33,309 bases of DNA from Methanothrix sp. (GCA_011620785.1 WOYM01000097.1:1-33309); one strand, 5' to 3'; positions 16,599 to 24,768 are shown, counted from the first letter of the stretch. Notes: a model not told the origin generated them from the sequence alone. Made by a program: numbers and translations.

Positions 16599-17351
16599 TT
16601 GAGCTTAAGATACATGATTATTCCCCTGTTGCTTGCATTGCTCACAGCAGGCCTGTCACTGGGGCAGACCGCCGATAATACAAGCATTGTAGATGACAAT
16701 TCCAGCATAGAGGCAGCTTTGGATCTGAATGCCACCCTGCCCTTGAACGAGAGCGCCCCTGTTAATGGGACGGAGAATGCGACCGCTGTCGCAGTCAATC
16801 TGACGCCAGCGATCTCGGGGCCGAATCTGAACTACATCTGGCAGTTCTCCGGCATTGAGGCCGGCCCAATAACCATGGTCCTTGAGCAGAATGGCAGCGA
16901 TCTCTTTGGCCGGGCAAAATACGAGCCAGAGGGCGGAAAAGCCTGGAATGCAGATGTAATAGGCTCAGTGGCAGGAGAAAAAGTTGACCTGACCATGAGC
17001 GCCCTGAAGGATAATGTGCCGATCATCACCAGGTTATCAGGCATCTTGGCCAATGAGGACATCAGCGGCAACTTCACCCAGGCGAGCGAGGGCAAGATCA
17101 TCAACAACGGCACCTTCAATGCCATGTGGATTAATCCGGACACCTCCAGCTACACTCCTGCAACGGTTGAGGTACCAGCGGTGGTAACTCCTGCTCCCGC
17201 AGAGGTCACCAGTGCCGCACAGCCCGCCGCTGCTGCTGTGAATAACACTAGCAAGGAGAATAAGGATAATTATTTCACCGACGTCCATGAATTCAAGGAC
17301 AAAATCGGTCCTGGCGGCGACCTGAGCGGCATCCCACCAGGCATGGGCTGA
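16599..17351 (+). CDS. secreted or envelope protein, tandem paralogue A1
   Basis: I do not recognise a named family. The 250-residue product has an N-terminal hydrophobic signal (IIPLLLALLTAGLSLG) with probable cleavage after about residue 24, then a Thr/Ser/Asn-rich segment with many N-glycosylation sequons (eleven N-x-S/T in the protein), a beta-rich core of about 110 residues (YIWQFSGIEAG to WINPDTSSY), a Pro/Ala/Thr-rich linker, and a short tail DLSGIPPGMG. TTG at 16599 is the start, with GGAGGT 6 nt upstream. The next gene is a paralogue sharing the core and tail. An S-layer, sheath or surface role is inferred from the signal and sequons only. Confidence 0.75.
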   Translation: MSLRYMIIPLLLALLTAGLSLGQTADNTSIVDDNSSIEAALDLNATLPLNESAPVNGTENATAVAVNLTPAISGPNLNYIWQFSGIEAGPITMVLEQNGSDLFGRAKYEPEGGKAWNADVIGSVAGEKVDLTMSALKDNVPIITRLSGILANEDISGNFTQASEGKIINNGTFNAMWINPDTSSYTPATVEVPAVVTPAPAEVTSAAQPAAAAVNNTSKENKDNYFTDVHEFKDKIGPGGDLSGIPPGMG

Positions 17352-17375
17352 ATTGGACTTCAGATTGCGAAATGA

Positions 17376-17406
17376 TGCGCCAGAATGCTGGCGCAGCAAA
17401 TCTTTT
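17376..17406 (+). terminator. hairpin between the tandem secreted paralogues
   Basis: TGCGCCAG (17376-17383) and CTGGCGCA (17388-17395) form an 8-bp perfect stem with an AATG loop, followed six bases later by a run of five T (17402-17406). This is a terminator or attenuator after the first paralogue, and could set a lower level for the second. Confidence 0.6.
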
Positions 17407-17436
17407 TGCAGATAATGTAGAATGTGGTGGTTCTGA

Positions 17437-18171
17437 ATGAAAGTAAATTGCTTGATGAGGGGATGGCATATCCTTCCTCTAATGATATTTCTCATCTGTG
17501 CTGCCGGTCCCTCGCTCGCCCAGGAGGCGGCCAGCTCAGATGCAGAGACGGTAGCGCTCGATCCGACAGCATCGCTCTTGGCACTGCCATCAATCGATGA
17601 ATCCATTCAGTCTATCCTGGACCTGAGCTATATCTGGTCGGTTTCAGGTATCGAGATCGATAACGTGATAATGGCTCTCAATCAGGAGGATGAGATCCTC
17701 TACGGCCAGGCAAGATACGAGTCGAACGGCCAGGGGGCCTGGAATGCAGTGGTCGTTGGATCAGTAAAAGAGGACAATGTAGATCTGGTCATGACCTACC
17801 TTGATGACGGCTCAGAGACCTCCACCCGCCTGAACGGGACATATGATCTCTCGAACCAGTCGATAAGAGGCGATCTCTTGAAGGTGAAAGATGGCGAGAT
17901 CTCCGAGCGGGGCACCTTCGAGGCCATATGGATCAATCCCGATACCTCCAGCTACGCCCCTGCGGTCATGCCCCAAAAGGCTGAGCCCTCAATCGTCCAG
18001 AGCGAACCAAGCAGCTCAGTGGCTGCCATGAATGAGTCTGTTGCGGTAAAATCTGGCACCCGCTCAGAAGATTACTACCACGATGTCCGGGAAGATGCAG
18101 AGAGGATCCTGACCGGGGTAGGCGATCTCAGTCAGATACCCATTGGAATGGGAGGAAGCGGTCTGTCTTAA
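17437..18171 (+). CDS. secreted or envelope protein, tandem paralogue A2
   Basis: This 244-residue protein is a paralogue of the preceding gene. Shared blocks are YIWSVSGIEID, GQARYESNGQGAWNAVVVGSV, TRLNGTYD, GTFEAIWINPDTSSY and the C-terminal GDLSQIPIGMG. It has its own signal peptide (ILPLMIFLICAAGPSLAQ) but only three sequons and a shorter spacer before the core. ATG 17437 is chosen; ATG 17455 is also possible. The stop codon overlaps the convergent SepCysS stop by 3-4 nt. The pair looks like a tandem duplication in which the core is conserved and the exposed linkers diverge. Function unknown; cell surface location inferred. Confidence 0.75.
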   Translation: MKVNCLMRGWHILPLMIFLICAAGPSLAQEAASSDAETVALDPTASLLALPSIDESIQSILDLSYIWSVSGIEIDNVIMALNQEDEILYGQARYESNGQGAWNAVVVGSVKEDNVDLVMTYLDDGSETSTRLNGTYDLSNQSIRGDLLKVKDGEISERGTFEAIWINPDTSSYAPAVMPQKAEPSIVQSEPSSSVAAMNESVAVKSGTRSEDYYHDVREDAERILTGVGDLSQIPIGMGGSGLS

Positions 18172-19358
18172 GACCCATTTGCTCCTTTTTCGTTTTTATC
18201 TCCCTTTTCGTCATTTTCATGGGACTCGATGATCTCAGAGAGTGCATTCAAGACCACCTCCAACTCCGGACGGCCCAGGCCATATGTGCTCAGCTTGAAC
18301 TGGCGGGTGAGGCCAGGCTTGATGCCGCACACTCCCCTCTCTTTCATCTCCCGGTAGAGGAAGTAGCGGCCTCCCTTGGCGGTCTGAGATATATCATAGA
18401 GCCTCTCGGTCAAAAAGAACATCAGATCGTGGTTATGCGGCCGATCCCCCACCTGGACCAGATCCATCTTCTCCATCTCGCCGGAAAACCAGCGGGCATT
18501 CTCCAGCTCCTCGGGCCAGCGGCCCACCCTTTCTACCACTGTCGGGAATGAGGCCATCAGGGTTAAGAGGGGCGCTCCCCGCACAGTGCAGCCCAGTAGC
18601 TCCACCTCCTTGTTCTTCTTGGTGGCGGAGAGCCTGAATATGATCCGGGCGTACTCCTCCGAGGCCCCCAGGACTCCCACCGGCCCGCAGGCGGCCATGG
18701 ACTTATGGCCGCTGCCTACGATTATGTCTGCCCCCAACTCCCGAGCCTTCACCGGCATCCTGCCGACGGAGTAGGCGCCATTGAGAAGGAGCGGCACACC
18801 GTAATCGTGGCAGACATCAGCTATAGCTCGCGCATCAGCCAGATTACCGTAGTTGCCATCGGGATAGGTCAGGAGGGCCAGGGTTACGTTTCCCTTCTTC
18901 TCATAGGCTCTCTCTATAGCCAGAGCATATCCCTCAGAGTTTATGGCATAATCCGGCTCCTTGCTGGAGGGCACATACTCCACATTCAGTCCCGCTCGCT
19001 CCGCTGCCAGAACCGAGGTGTAATGGGCGTTGCCATCCATCACCACGAAATCCCCCTTCTGGCATAAGCAATGCATGGCAGCGAACTTCCCCTCCCGCGC
19101 GCCATGGGTGACTCTGACCTCATCTATGTCCAGGAACTCCGGGAGGATGCTGTGCACAAACTCCTCCACCGGAGGGTTCCTTATGTGATCCAGCATCCCG
19201 GCGCAAAAATCGCAGATGGAGTAGCCATCGCCCCACTCCACCAGAGCGGCCCTTGCCTCGGGAGTCAATATTCCACCTCTCTGCAGGGGATCGACATTTA
19301 TCTGGGCGATATCCCTCTTAAGCCTGGTGAACTTCTCAAGATTTTCAAGCATTTGCAT
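18168..19358 (-). CDS. pscS: O-phosphoseryl-tRNA:cysteinyl-tRNA synthase (SepCysS)
   Basis: This PLP enzyme converts Sep-tRNA(Cys), made by SepRS, to Cys-tRNA(Cys) using a sulfur donor, the tRNA-dependent cysteine route of methanogens. Visible features are VTHGAREGKFAAMHCL, the PLP lysine motif GSGHKSMAACGPVGVL, and the cysteines thought to take part in sulfur transfer (ICDFC near residues 49-52 and LLGCTVRG). ATG 19358 (396 residues) is chosen: AGAGGGAC precedes it and family members begin near this point, while the longer frame from 19433 runs through the promoter. The acidic Asp/Glu/Lys tail (ESHENDEKGDKNEKG) is unusual and may be a lineage extension. The SepRS gene is not in the window. 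Confidence 0.93.
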   Translation of the reverse strand: MQMLENLEKFTRLKRDIAQINVDPLQRGGILTPEARAALVEWGDGYSICDFCAGMLDHIRNPPVEEFVHSILPEFLDIDEVRVTHGAREGKFAAMHCLCQKGDFVVMDGNAHYTSVLAAERAGLNVEYVPSSKEPDYAINSEGYALAIERAYEKKGNVTLALLTYPDGNYGNLADARAIADVCHDYGVPLLLNGAYSVGRMPVKARELGADIIVGSGHKSMAACGPVGVLGASEEYARIIFRLSATKKNKEVELLGCTVRGAPLLTLMASFPTVVERVGRWPEELENARWFSGEMEKMDLVQVGDRPHNHDLMFFLTERLYDISQTAKGGRYFLYREMKERGVCGIKPGLTRQFKLSTYGLGRPELEVVLNALSEIIESHENDEKGDKNEKGANGS

Positions 19359-19407
19359 ATCGATTGTCCCTCTTGCAGTATAATCCTTTGCCAGAATCAG
19401 GCAAAAG

Positions 19408-19420
19408 GTGATATATTTTC
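19408..19420. promoter_or_regulatory. possible bidirectional TATA element between pscS and the GDPD gene
   Basis: GGTGATATATTTTC on the plus strand (GAAAATATATCACC on the minus strand) lies 50 nt before the pscS ATG and 25-27 nt before ATG 19438. One AT core could direct both transcripts: a short-leader pscS mRNA and a leaderless GDPD mRNA. Confidence 0.45.
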
Positions 19421-19437
19421 CAGGCGAATTCATTTCA

Positions 19438-20352
19438 ATGGCTCTGGTGATAGGTCACCGCACAGCCCGCGCGCTTGCCGCAGAAAATAGCCTGGAAGGG
19501 ATAAGAGCCGCGAAGCGCTGCCTTGCGGATTATGTCCATATGGATGTGAGGCTCTCCAGGGACGGCAAGCTCGTGCTGATGCATGATGATAGCGTGGACA
19601 GAAGCACAGACGGCAAGGGAATGGTCCAGGATCTGAACTGCATTGAGCTTAAGGCGATCCATGCCGGAAATGAGGCAGTCCCCACTCTGGCAGAGGCTCT
19701 ATCCCTGGCAGAAGAGCTGGAGCTGGGGGTGGTAGTGGAGATGAAAGAAGAGGGCCTGGAAGCCCTGGTGGCTGATGCAGTGCCGAAGGAAAAGAGCATC
19801 ATCACCTCCTCCTATCACGCCAGCCTGCGCGAGATCAAGGAGATCTCCGATCTTAAAACCGGCATTATTATCACCTCACTGCCCATAAAGCCGGTAGAAC
19901 TGGCCCTTTGGGCTGATGCGGATGCCATATTTCCAGAAAGGACCAATCCCCGTCTTTTCAAGGAGGCGCATCAGAAGGAGCTTGAAGTCTACCCGGGAGG
20001 GGTCAATACGGTAGCTCAGGCGGCCTGGCTTCTCCGATTGGGGGCAGACGGTCTGCTCACAGACGATCCCTGTCTCATAAGGGAGGCGCTGGATCAGCCG
20101 GTCAAGGCCACTGGCCAGTCCAACTGCGAATACTATCCCTGCCACCATTTCGAAGGTCAGGACTGCACCCATTGCTTCTGTCCCCTTTATCCCTGCAGGG
20201 ATGAGGAGCTGGGCAGGTTCGTGAGAACAAAGAGGGGGAAGAGGTTCTGGAGTTGCATCGACTGCAAGCTCGTTCACCGGCCAATTGTGGCAAAATATCT
20301 GGCAGAGCACCCAGAATCGACTACAGAAGAGCTCACGACCCTGGCGGACTGA
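19438..20352 (+). CDS. GDPD-like phosphodiesterase fused to a Cys-rich metal-binding domain
   Basis: The first ~220 residues follow the glycerophosphodiester phosphodiesterase fold: GHRTARALAAENS, DVRLSRDGKLVLMHDD, DRSTDGKG and VVVEMKEE. The usual E-x-D metal pair reads H-M-D here, so one ligand is changed. The last ~80 residues form a small Cys-rich domain of the PF04071 type: CEYYPCHHFEGQDCTHCFC, then PLYPC, then WSCIDCKLVHRP, with eight or nine cysteines and several histidines. That domain is elsewhere linked with cobamide genes. ATG 19438 is preferred to 19408 because the TATA element lies just upstream and GDPD homology starts at once. It has no signal peptide. Substrate unknown; activity uncertain because of the altered ligand. 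Confidence 0.75.
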   Translation: MALVIGHRTARALAAENSLEGIRAAKRCLADYVHMDVRLSRDGKLVLMHDDSVDRSTDGKGMVQDLNCIELKAIHAGNEAVPTLAEALSLAEELELGVVVEMKEEGLEALVADAVPKEKSIITSSYHASLREIKEISDLKTGIIITSLPIKPVELALWADADAIFPERTNPRLFKEAHQKELEVYPGGVNTVAQAAWLLRLGADGLLTDDPCLIREALDQPVKATGQSNCEYYPCHHFEGQDCTHCFCPLYPCRDEELGRFVRTKRGKRFWSCIDCKLVHRPIVAKYLAEHPESTTEELTTLAD

Positions 20353-20458
20353 TCGACTCTCATCTCACCATAATGCCTTCAGGATAACCGATCTTGATCG
20401 AGAATATAGTTTTGCCGACGGAAAGCTTTATTGATACCTGATGGATAATGCAGGGCTC

Positions 20459-20884
20459 ATGAGACACATTATCCTTGTACTGATTGCTCTGATTGCTCTG
20501 GTTGGGCTTATGCCAGGCGGCATGAGCAACGATCCTGCACCGTTCGATAATGGAGAGATCAATGAAGCGGGGGATGAATCTCTGCTGACTACTCCTTCCA
20601 TTGCTGCTTTCCTGAATGACAGCTGGGCGCCAACCCCATTCGTGGCACCTCTTGCCAGCGCCCCTCTGTATGCCAAGAAATCTTTCAACAATAATACCAC
20701 CAACACCACATATGCTATCTTGGATTTCCTGCAAAACGACACCAACAATGCAACCAATACCAGCCTGGCCACATATATGGTCGAAGGGGGAAACATCTAT
20801 CAGTTCCTGAAAGATGACTGGAATCCCTCAACGCCGGTTGAGGTCGTCAAGGGCACCCCCTACACCAAGGGCAAGATGAGCTAG
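20459..20884 (+). CDS. small secreted Asn/Thr-rich hypothetical protein
   Basis: I do not recognise this protein. It has a signal peptide (IILVLIALIALVGLMPGG) followed by about 115 residues with many N-x-S/T sequons, clustered in FNNNTTNTTYAI and NDTNNATNTSLA. Two related segments recur, IAAFLNDSWAPTPF and IYQFLKDDWNPSTP, both followed by a small-residue run ending YAKK or YTKG, which looks like an internal duplication. ATG 20459 is chosen because a TATA-like CTTTATTG at about 20424 would put transcription start near it; ATG 20441 is the alternative. A surface or sheath-associated role is inferred. Confidence 0.6.
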   Translation: MRHIILVLIALIALVGLMPGGMSNDPAPFDNGEINEAGDESLLTTPSIAAFLNDSWAPTPFVAPLASAPLYAKKSFNNNTTNTTYAILDFLQNDTNNATNTSLATYMVEGGNIYQFLKDDWNPSTPVEVVKGTPYTKGKMS

Positions 20885-20901
20885 GTTCTCATCCGCTGAA
20901 C

Positions 20902-20908
20902 TTTTTTT
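20902..20908 (+). terminator. T-run after the small secreted protein gene
   Basis: Seven T residues follow the stop codon by about 18 nt with only a weak preceding stem. U-rich tracts of this sort can terminate archaeal transcription without a hairpin. Confidence 0.35.
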
Positions 20909-20967
20909 CTCAGGATTTGGGCGGCAGCGGCTCGCAAGGGCGCACTGCTGTCCTGATTATTTGAATT

Positions 20968-22725
20968 TTATGCTTTTGCACCAGAGTATCTTTTGAGATT
21001 GAGGCTCACCACATCAAAGGGGATGGTGTGTTTATCCTGCTTAAGAAGGATCTGCAGCATCTCGTGTTCTTTGCTATAGGATAGAGCAACCTCTTTAGCG
21101 TAGCTTATTCCCTCAGCAGTGAGCATATACTCATACCTCTGCAGCCACTGGCCACGGATCTCATAGTGTCTTTGGTCCTGATAGATCATGCCATTGGCAA
21201 CGAGGATCTGAATATCCTCGAAAAGCCTCTCGCTATAGGGGAATCCGTATTCAGAATGAAAGGAGTAATCAAATAGTCCTGAAAGCCCACCAGGGCCCAG
21301 GTCCCTGAGCCTGGCCACAGTCCTGTAGAGCCAGGTTATGTTTCTGATCCGGGGAACCAGGATCTTCTCACCGTATCTCTCGGAGAGCATATTGTGCAAA
21401 GCATAAAAGAGCAGCAATAGTCCATCGATGGGAAGATAGCTCTCGGAGCGAATAAAGGACAGCAGCTTTGCCGCTTGCTCCATAACTTCATCAAGGGAGA
21501 TCTCCGACCGATCGTCGGAGAAGAAGGATATGGCGATCTGGCGGGTCAGCGACTTTACCAGGCCCGCAGCCAGGGCGGATTCGTCATAGAGAAAGCTATC
21601 CGCCTGGGTTCTCATGGACCTGGGCACTCCGCTGCCCGCGGTGATGCTCACCAGGGCCCCATATTTTTTGCAGAGGGTATCCTCGAAGAGCTTTCTCATC
21701 CTCCCATGGCGGGAGATGGTGGACAGGGCCATTCTGATATCCGGCGCGAGGGACCGGTGGTCGAACCTGGCCGCCAGCGGTATCTCCTGACCGAATTTTA
21801 TACGCTGCAGGAGATCCCGTGAGACATCATCTCCCTTCTCCCAGATGAACCGCAGAAGGTCCGGATCGGTGTACTCCCGGAAGAATAGTTCTATCCTCCT
21901 TTTGGCATCATCCTGATTCATCCTGGACAGAGCGTTCTCCAGCGCCATGAGAAGCATGGCCCTTATGGATTGGACAGAAGGATGATAGATGAGGGCGTTA
22001 TAGTGATGAGCCCGGGCGATGAGCATCGATTCCGCTGCCGTCTGGGACATCTCTGCCCGATAGTCACCCTGGCCGACGAGGACTATCCTGCCCTTGCAGA
22101 TGGTGAGGGACTGCAGGATCTGGTCTGTATCCACCAGGCCCAGGGAGACGCCAGAGTGATGGGAGTCTCTGAGCAAAAAGTCCACTCTGTCTGCATCCAG
22201 GTCGCCAACTATGATCTGCCCCAGAGGCGGAATCCTTCCCCGGGCTATGTCTGCGACCTCTGCAAAGAGCTTGTCCGCATCGCCGAAATCCCTCTCTGCA
22301 ATCCTTATGGCCTCTTGGCCGAAAGGATGGCAGGAGATTATATCCTGAGTAAACTCCTCGTGCCCGGAAGCTCTTTTGCCCTTCAACTGGGGCTGAATCT
22401 CGGGGTTGCGGCTTAAGACCCCCTCAACGGCATGAGAGAGAGCGGAATGACCCAGGTCGTGGAGCAGGCCGGCTAAGCGAACCTTTCTCACCTCCTCAGA
22501 GGAGAGACCCAGGTGCCCGGCCATTCGCCCGGCCATATGCATGGTTCCCAGGGAATGCTCGAATCGGGTGTGGTTGGCCCCGGGATAGACTGCTTCCACC
22601 AGGCCCAGCTGCTTTATCCCTTTAAGCCTTTGAACTGGACGGGATCGGATGATCTGCCACTCCAGCGGATCTGGCGAGATGGATCCATGGACTGGATCGC
22701 GAATGACCTCTCTTGCCTCGCTCAC
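20968..22725 (-). CDS. HD domain phosphohydrolase (COG1078 type)
   Basis: This 585-residue protein starts with the DPVHGSI segment typical of COG1078 and dGTPase/SAMHD1-related enzymes. Metal-binding residues appear in order: RFEHSLG (H57), LLHDLGHSALSH (H89, D90) and GDLDADRVDFLLRD near residue 175-185. The family hydrolyses nucleoside phosphates or related substrates; which one is unknown here. It is longer than most COG1078 members (about 400-500), with an extra C-terminal part of about 150 residues ending in KRYSGAKA that has no recognised domain. The start is GTG. The NAC gene lies 46 nt upstream in the same direction, so co-transcription is likely. Confidence 0.8.
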   Translation of the reverse strand: MSEAREVIRDPVHGSISPDPLEWQIIRSRPVQRLKGIKQLGLVEAVYPGANHTRFEHSLGTMHMAGRMAGHLGLSSEEVRKVRLAGLLHDLGHSALSHAVEGVLSRNPEIQPQLKGKRASGHEEFTQDIISCHPFGQEAIRIAERDFGDADKLFAEVADIARGRIPPLGQIIVGDLDADRVDFLLRDSHHSGVSLGLVDTDQILQSLTICKGRIVLVGQGDYRAEMSQTAAESMLIARAHHYNALIYHPSVQSIRAMLLMALENALSRMNQDDAKRRIELFFREYTDPDLLRFIWEKGDDVSRDLLQRIKFGQEIPLAARFDHRSLAPDIRMALSTISRHGRMRKLFEDTLCKKYGALVSITAGSGVPRSMRTQADSFLYDESALAAGLVKSLTRQIAISFFSDDRSEISLDEVMEQAAKLLSFIRSESYLPIDGLLLLFYALHNMLSERYGEKILVPRIRNITWLYRTVARLRDLGPGGLSGLFDYSFHSEYGFPYSERLFEDIQILVANGMIYQDQRHYEIRGQWLQRYEYMLTAEGISYAKEVALSYSKEHEMLQILLKQDKHTIPFDVVSLNLKRYSGAKA

Positions 22726-22771
22726 GAAGATCGCCTTATTATCGCTGATAGTTCGGCGGTTTTTTGATTAT

Positions 22772-23164
22772 TCACTTCGGTGCGAGCAGCAAAATTGCCG
22801 CCGCTAGATCACCTTTTGCCTCCAGGAGGGCCGCTCTTGCATCTTCATGATTTGCACCCGTCTGGGCGACAACCAGGTCCACATCTGACTCGGGGATCTC
22901 AAGCTCCGGTCCCTCGTTTGCCTCCGTTCCGGAGAGAGGGCGCTCAGTGGCATCGCCGGATATTTGATAGCTGCGCTGCCCATGGGCATCCATTATCGCG
23001 ACAGAGGCGTTTTGTATAACGATCTCCTTATCAGGCATGCGGATGACAACCTCAATGACTCCTTCCAGCTCATCGATGTCTATTCCCATGCTTTTGAGCA
23101 TGCCTTTCATCTTCTTGGGGCTCATGCCGCCCCTTCCTCCTAAGCCTCCTAAACCAGGAAACAT
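22772..23164 (-). CDS. nac: nascent polypeptide-associated complex protein (archaeal NAC)
   Basis: This 130-residue protein is the archaeal homologue of NAC alpha, a ribosome-bound chaperone that contacts emerging chains. It begins MFPGLGGLGGRGGMSPKKMK, has the NAC beta-barrel core (MPDKEIVIQNASVAIMD, QRSYQISGDA) and ends with a UBA domain (SDVDLVVAQTGANHEDARAALLEAKGDLAAAILLL region). ATG 23164 is preferred to GTG 23173, since homologues start at MFPG and a GTGAT element matching the anti-Shine-Dalgarno lies 4 nt upstream. A TATA-like ATAATATC near 23190-23200 is in position for a short leader. Confidence 0.93.
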   Translation of the reverse strand: MFPGLGGLGGRGGMSPKKMKGMLKSMGIDIDELEGVIEVVIRMPDKEIVIQNASVAIMDAHGQRSYQISGDATERPLSGTEANEGPELEIPESDVDLVVAQTGANHEDARAALLEAKGDLAAAILLLAPK

Positions 23165-23295
23165 GTCAATCACTCTAATCTAAGGAGTCGATATTATCGT
23201 AGGTAAAGATATCTGTCACTATTGTGTGCAAAGTGGATTGGATATAATGGAATCGAGCTTATCAGTGGTTTCCTGCATCGGAATACAGCATCATC

Positions 23296-23335
23296 TTTAT
23301 AAAGAGAAAATATAAACCTTTTATTCAGGGTGATC
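23296..23335 (+). promoter_or_regulatory. promoter and ribosome binding site of secreted paralogue B1
   Basis: TATA box TTTATAAA at 23296-23303 and a long ribosome binding site GGGTGATC at 23328-23335, two bases before the ATG at 23338, define a transcript with a leader of about 15 nt. Confidence 0.65.
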
Positions 23336-23337
23336 GC

Positions 23338-23949
23338 ATGAAAAAGATGATCTTATTGATTCTGGCTCTATGCTTTGGATCCTTAGTGGGAGTTACTCTA
23401 TCTCAAAATGATGAAGTTGACAATGCTGCAACCATGACCGTCCTTAAACAGGATAGCGGCACAAATCTCTCCCAAATGAATATGACTCTGTATAGCGTCG
23501 CTATGGACATGGACGCATTCTCTGTGGGCGAGGCCGTGAAGTTCACTGCACCAAATCCCGGCTGGAAATTGAAGCAGGTGAGGGTTGCAGGCTGGAATGG
23601 CTTCGATGGAAATGCGACATCCATTCCTGAATCTGAAAACTTCCTCATCGAGGTCAGAGACGAAAAAATGAATCTCCTCTACAGGATGGCAGATACCCAA
23701 AATGCTTACTTCACATTTCCTGCTATAATTCTCCGAGCCATAGACTTGCCTTCAGTTCCCGTGACGGATGAATTCTATGTGATCTTCTATGACCGGGGCT
23801 CGATGTTCATAGGTATGGAATTGGAAAATTCTACCGGCAGCTCTTACTTCTATGATAGCGTGTATTCGGAGCTGCTTCCAGTCGAATTCACAGACCAGAG
23901 CAATACCACAACCAGCATAAATTGGCTGATCAGAGCAGTTGGCGAGTGA
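23338..23949 (+). CDS. secreted beta-rich hypothetical protein, paralogue B1
   Basis: No family is recognised. The 203-residue product has a signal peptide (MILLILALCFGSLVGVTLS) and a single predicted beta-rich domain with five N-glycosylation sequons. Blocks shared with the next gene are VGEAVKFTAPNPGWKLKQV, FLIEVRDEKMNLLYRMADTQNAYF, VTDEFYVIFYDRG and SINWLIRAVGE. The pattern, with a hydrophobic strand followed by a conserved DRG turn and a C-terminal NWxIxAVG strand, suggests a jelly-roll or carbohydrate-binding-like sandwich, but that is inference. No lipobox or anchor is seen. A clear TATA box and GGGTGATC precede it. Confidence 0.72.
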   Translation: MKKMILLILALCFGSLVGVTLSQNDEVDNAATMTVLKQDSGTNLSQMNMTLYSVAMDMDAFSVGEAVKFTAPNPGWKLKQVRVAGWNGFDGNATSIPESENFLIEVRDEKMNLLYRMADTQNAYFTFPAIILRAIDLPSVPVTDEFYVIFYDRGSMFIGMELENSTGSSYFYDSVYSELLPVEFTDQSNTTTSINWLIRAVGE

Positions 23950-24026
23950 AAGAGCAGGCTGTGTCCTGCAGACGAATTGCGGTCTGGTAAATGATCTGCC
24001 AGACTGCAATAAAGACTCTTCAAAAT

Positions 24027-24066
24027 CTTTATATGGGCCAGATTCATCAGAATATACGGGGTGATC
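24027..24066 (+). promoter_or_regulatory. promoter and ribosome binding site of secreted paralogue B2
   Basis: CTTTATATG at 24027-24035 is the TATA box and GGGGTGATC at 24058-24066 the ribosome binding site. The layout copies that of paralogue B1 (TATA to start about 42 nt in both), which fixes the start of B2 as TTG 24069. Confidence 0.6.
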
Positions 24067-24068
24067 AT

Positions 24069-24677
24069 TTGAATAAGATGATATTTTTGATATACGGGCT
24101 ATGCTTTGTGGCATCGTGCTTCGGAGCCATGGCTGCAGATACGTCATCGGAATCCGGCTATACCACTCTTGCGCAGGATAGCGGCAAGAATGCCTCCTAT
24201 ATGAATATCAGCCTGTTCACCATAACCGATGAGTTTGAGATCGAAGGTCTGGATGTAGCAGAAGCCGTCAAGTTCAAGGCACCCAGTTCAGACTGGAAGC
24301 TTTATGGTGTGAAGGTCCTGGGCTGGAGCGATTATAACAGCACCGATTACAGCTACAACATGGATAGGAACTTCCTCCTGGAGATCAGAGATAAGGACCT
24401 TCATCTCCTGTACAGATTTGCTGATGCTCAGAATGGCTACTTCCTCACCGATCAAGGCCCAATCTGGGGAGTCATAGAGATCCCACCTTTGGCGGTCACC
24501 GAAGACTTCTATGTGTTATTTTATGATCGCGGAGGAATGGTGGTTGGCATGGAATATAACAACGGAACTGGCAACTCCTTCCTGTACGGCAATGGAATTC
24601 TCACGCCGGCACAATGGACCACTGAGGCCAATGAGACGATCGGAATCAACTGGATGATAGAGGCTGTGGGCAAGTGA
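24069..24677 (+). CDS. secreted beta-rich hypothetical protein, paralogue B2
   Basis: This 202-residue paralogue of B1 starts at TTG 24069, where TTG-AAT-AAG-ATG-ATA aligns with ATG-AAA-AAG-ATG-ATC of B1. It has a signal peptide (MIFLIYGLCFVASCFGAMA) and aligned blocks VAEAVKFKAPSSDWKLYGV, FLLEIRDKDLHLLYRFADAQNGYF, VTEDFYVLFYDRG and GINWMIEAVGK. There are five sequons. It carries a Cys near the signal cleavage region that B1 lacks. Each copy has its own promoter, so the pair was duplicated with its regulatory region. Function is unknown; an exported surface protein is likely. Confidence 0.72.
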   Translation: MNKMIFLIYGLCFVASCFGAMAADTSSESGYTTLAQDSGKNASYMNISLFTITDEFEIEGLDVAEAVKFKAPSSDWKLYGVKVLGWSDYNSTDYSYNMDRNFLLEIRDKDLHLLYRFADAQNGYFLTDQGPIWGVIEIPPLAVTEDFYVLFYDRGGMVVGMEYNNGTGNSFLYGNGILTPAQWTTEANETIGINWMIEAVGK

Positions 24678-24689
24678 TATTCTGATTAT

Positions 24690-24719
24690 GCCAGGAGGAT
24701 CCACCAGCGATCCTCTGGC
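24690..24719 (+). terminator. hairpin after paralogue B2
   Basis: GCCAGGAGGATC and GATCCTCTGGC pair over about 11 bp with one bulge and a short loop. It sits just after the stop at 24677. No T-run follows, so it may protect the mRNA end rather than terminate. Confidence 0.45.
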
Positions 24720-24768
24720 GATCATCCTGCGAAAATAAATTATAGCTGCACATCTCAAAACCTAAACG

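Noticed and set aside
20479..20502. Short tandem repeat of a GATTGCTCT-like unit.
   Set aside because: It only encodes the Leu/Ile/Ala signal peptide of the small secreted protein; no sign of a wider repeat.
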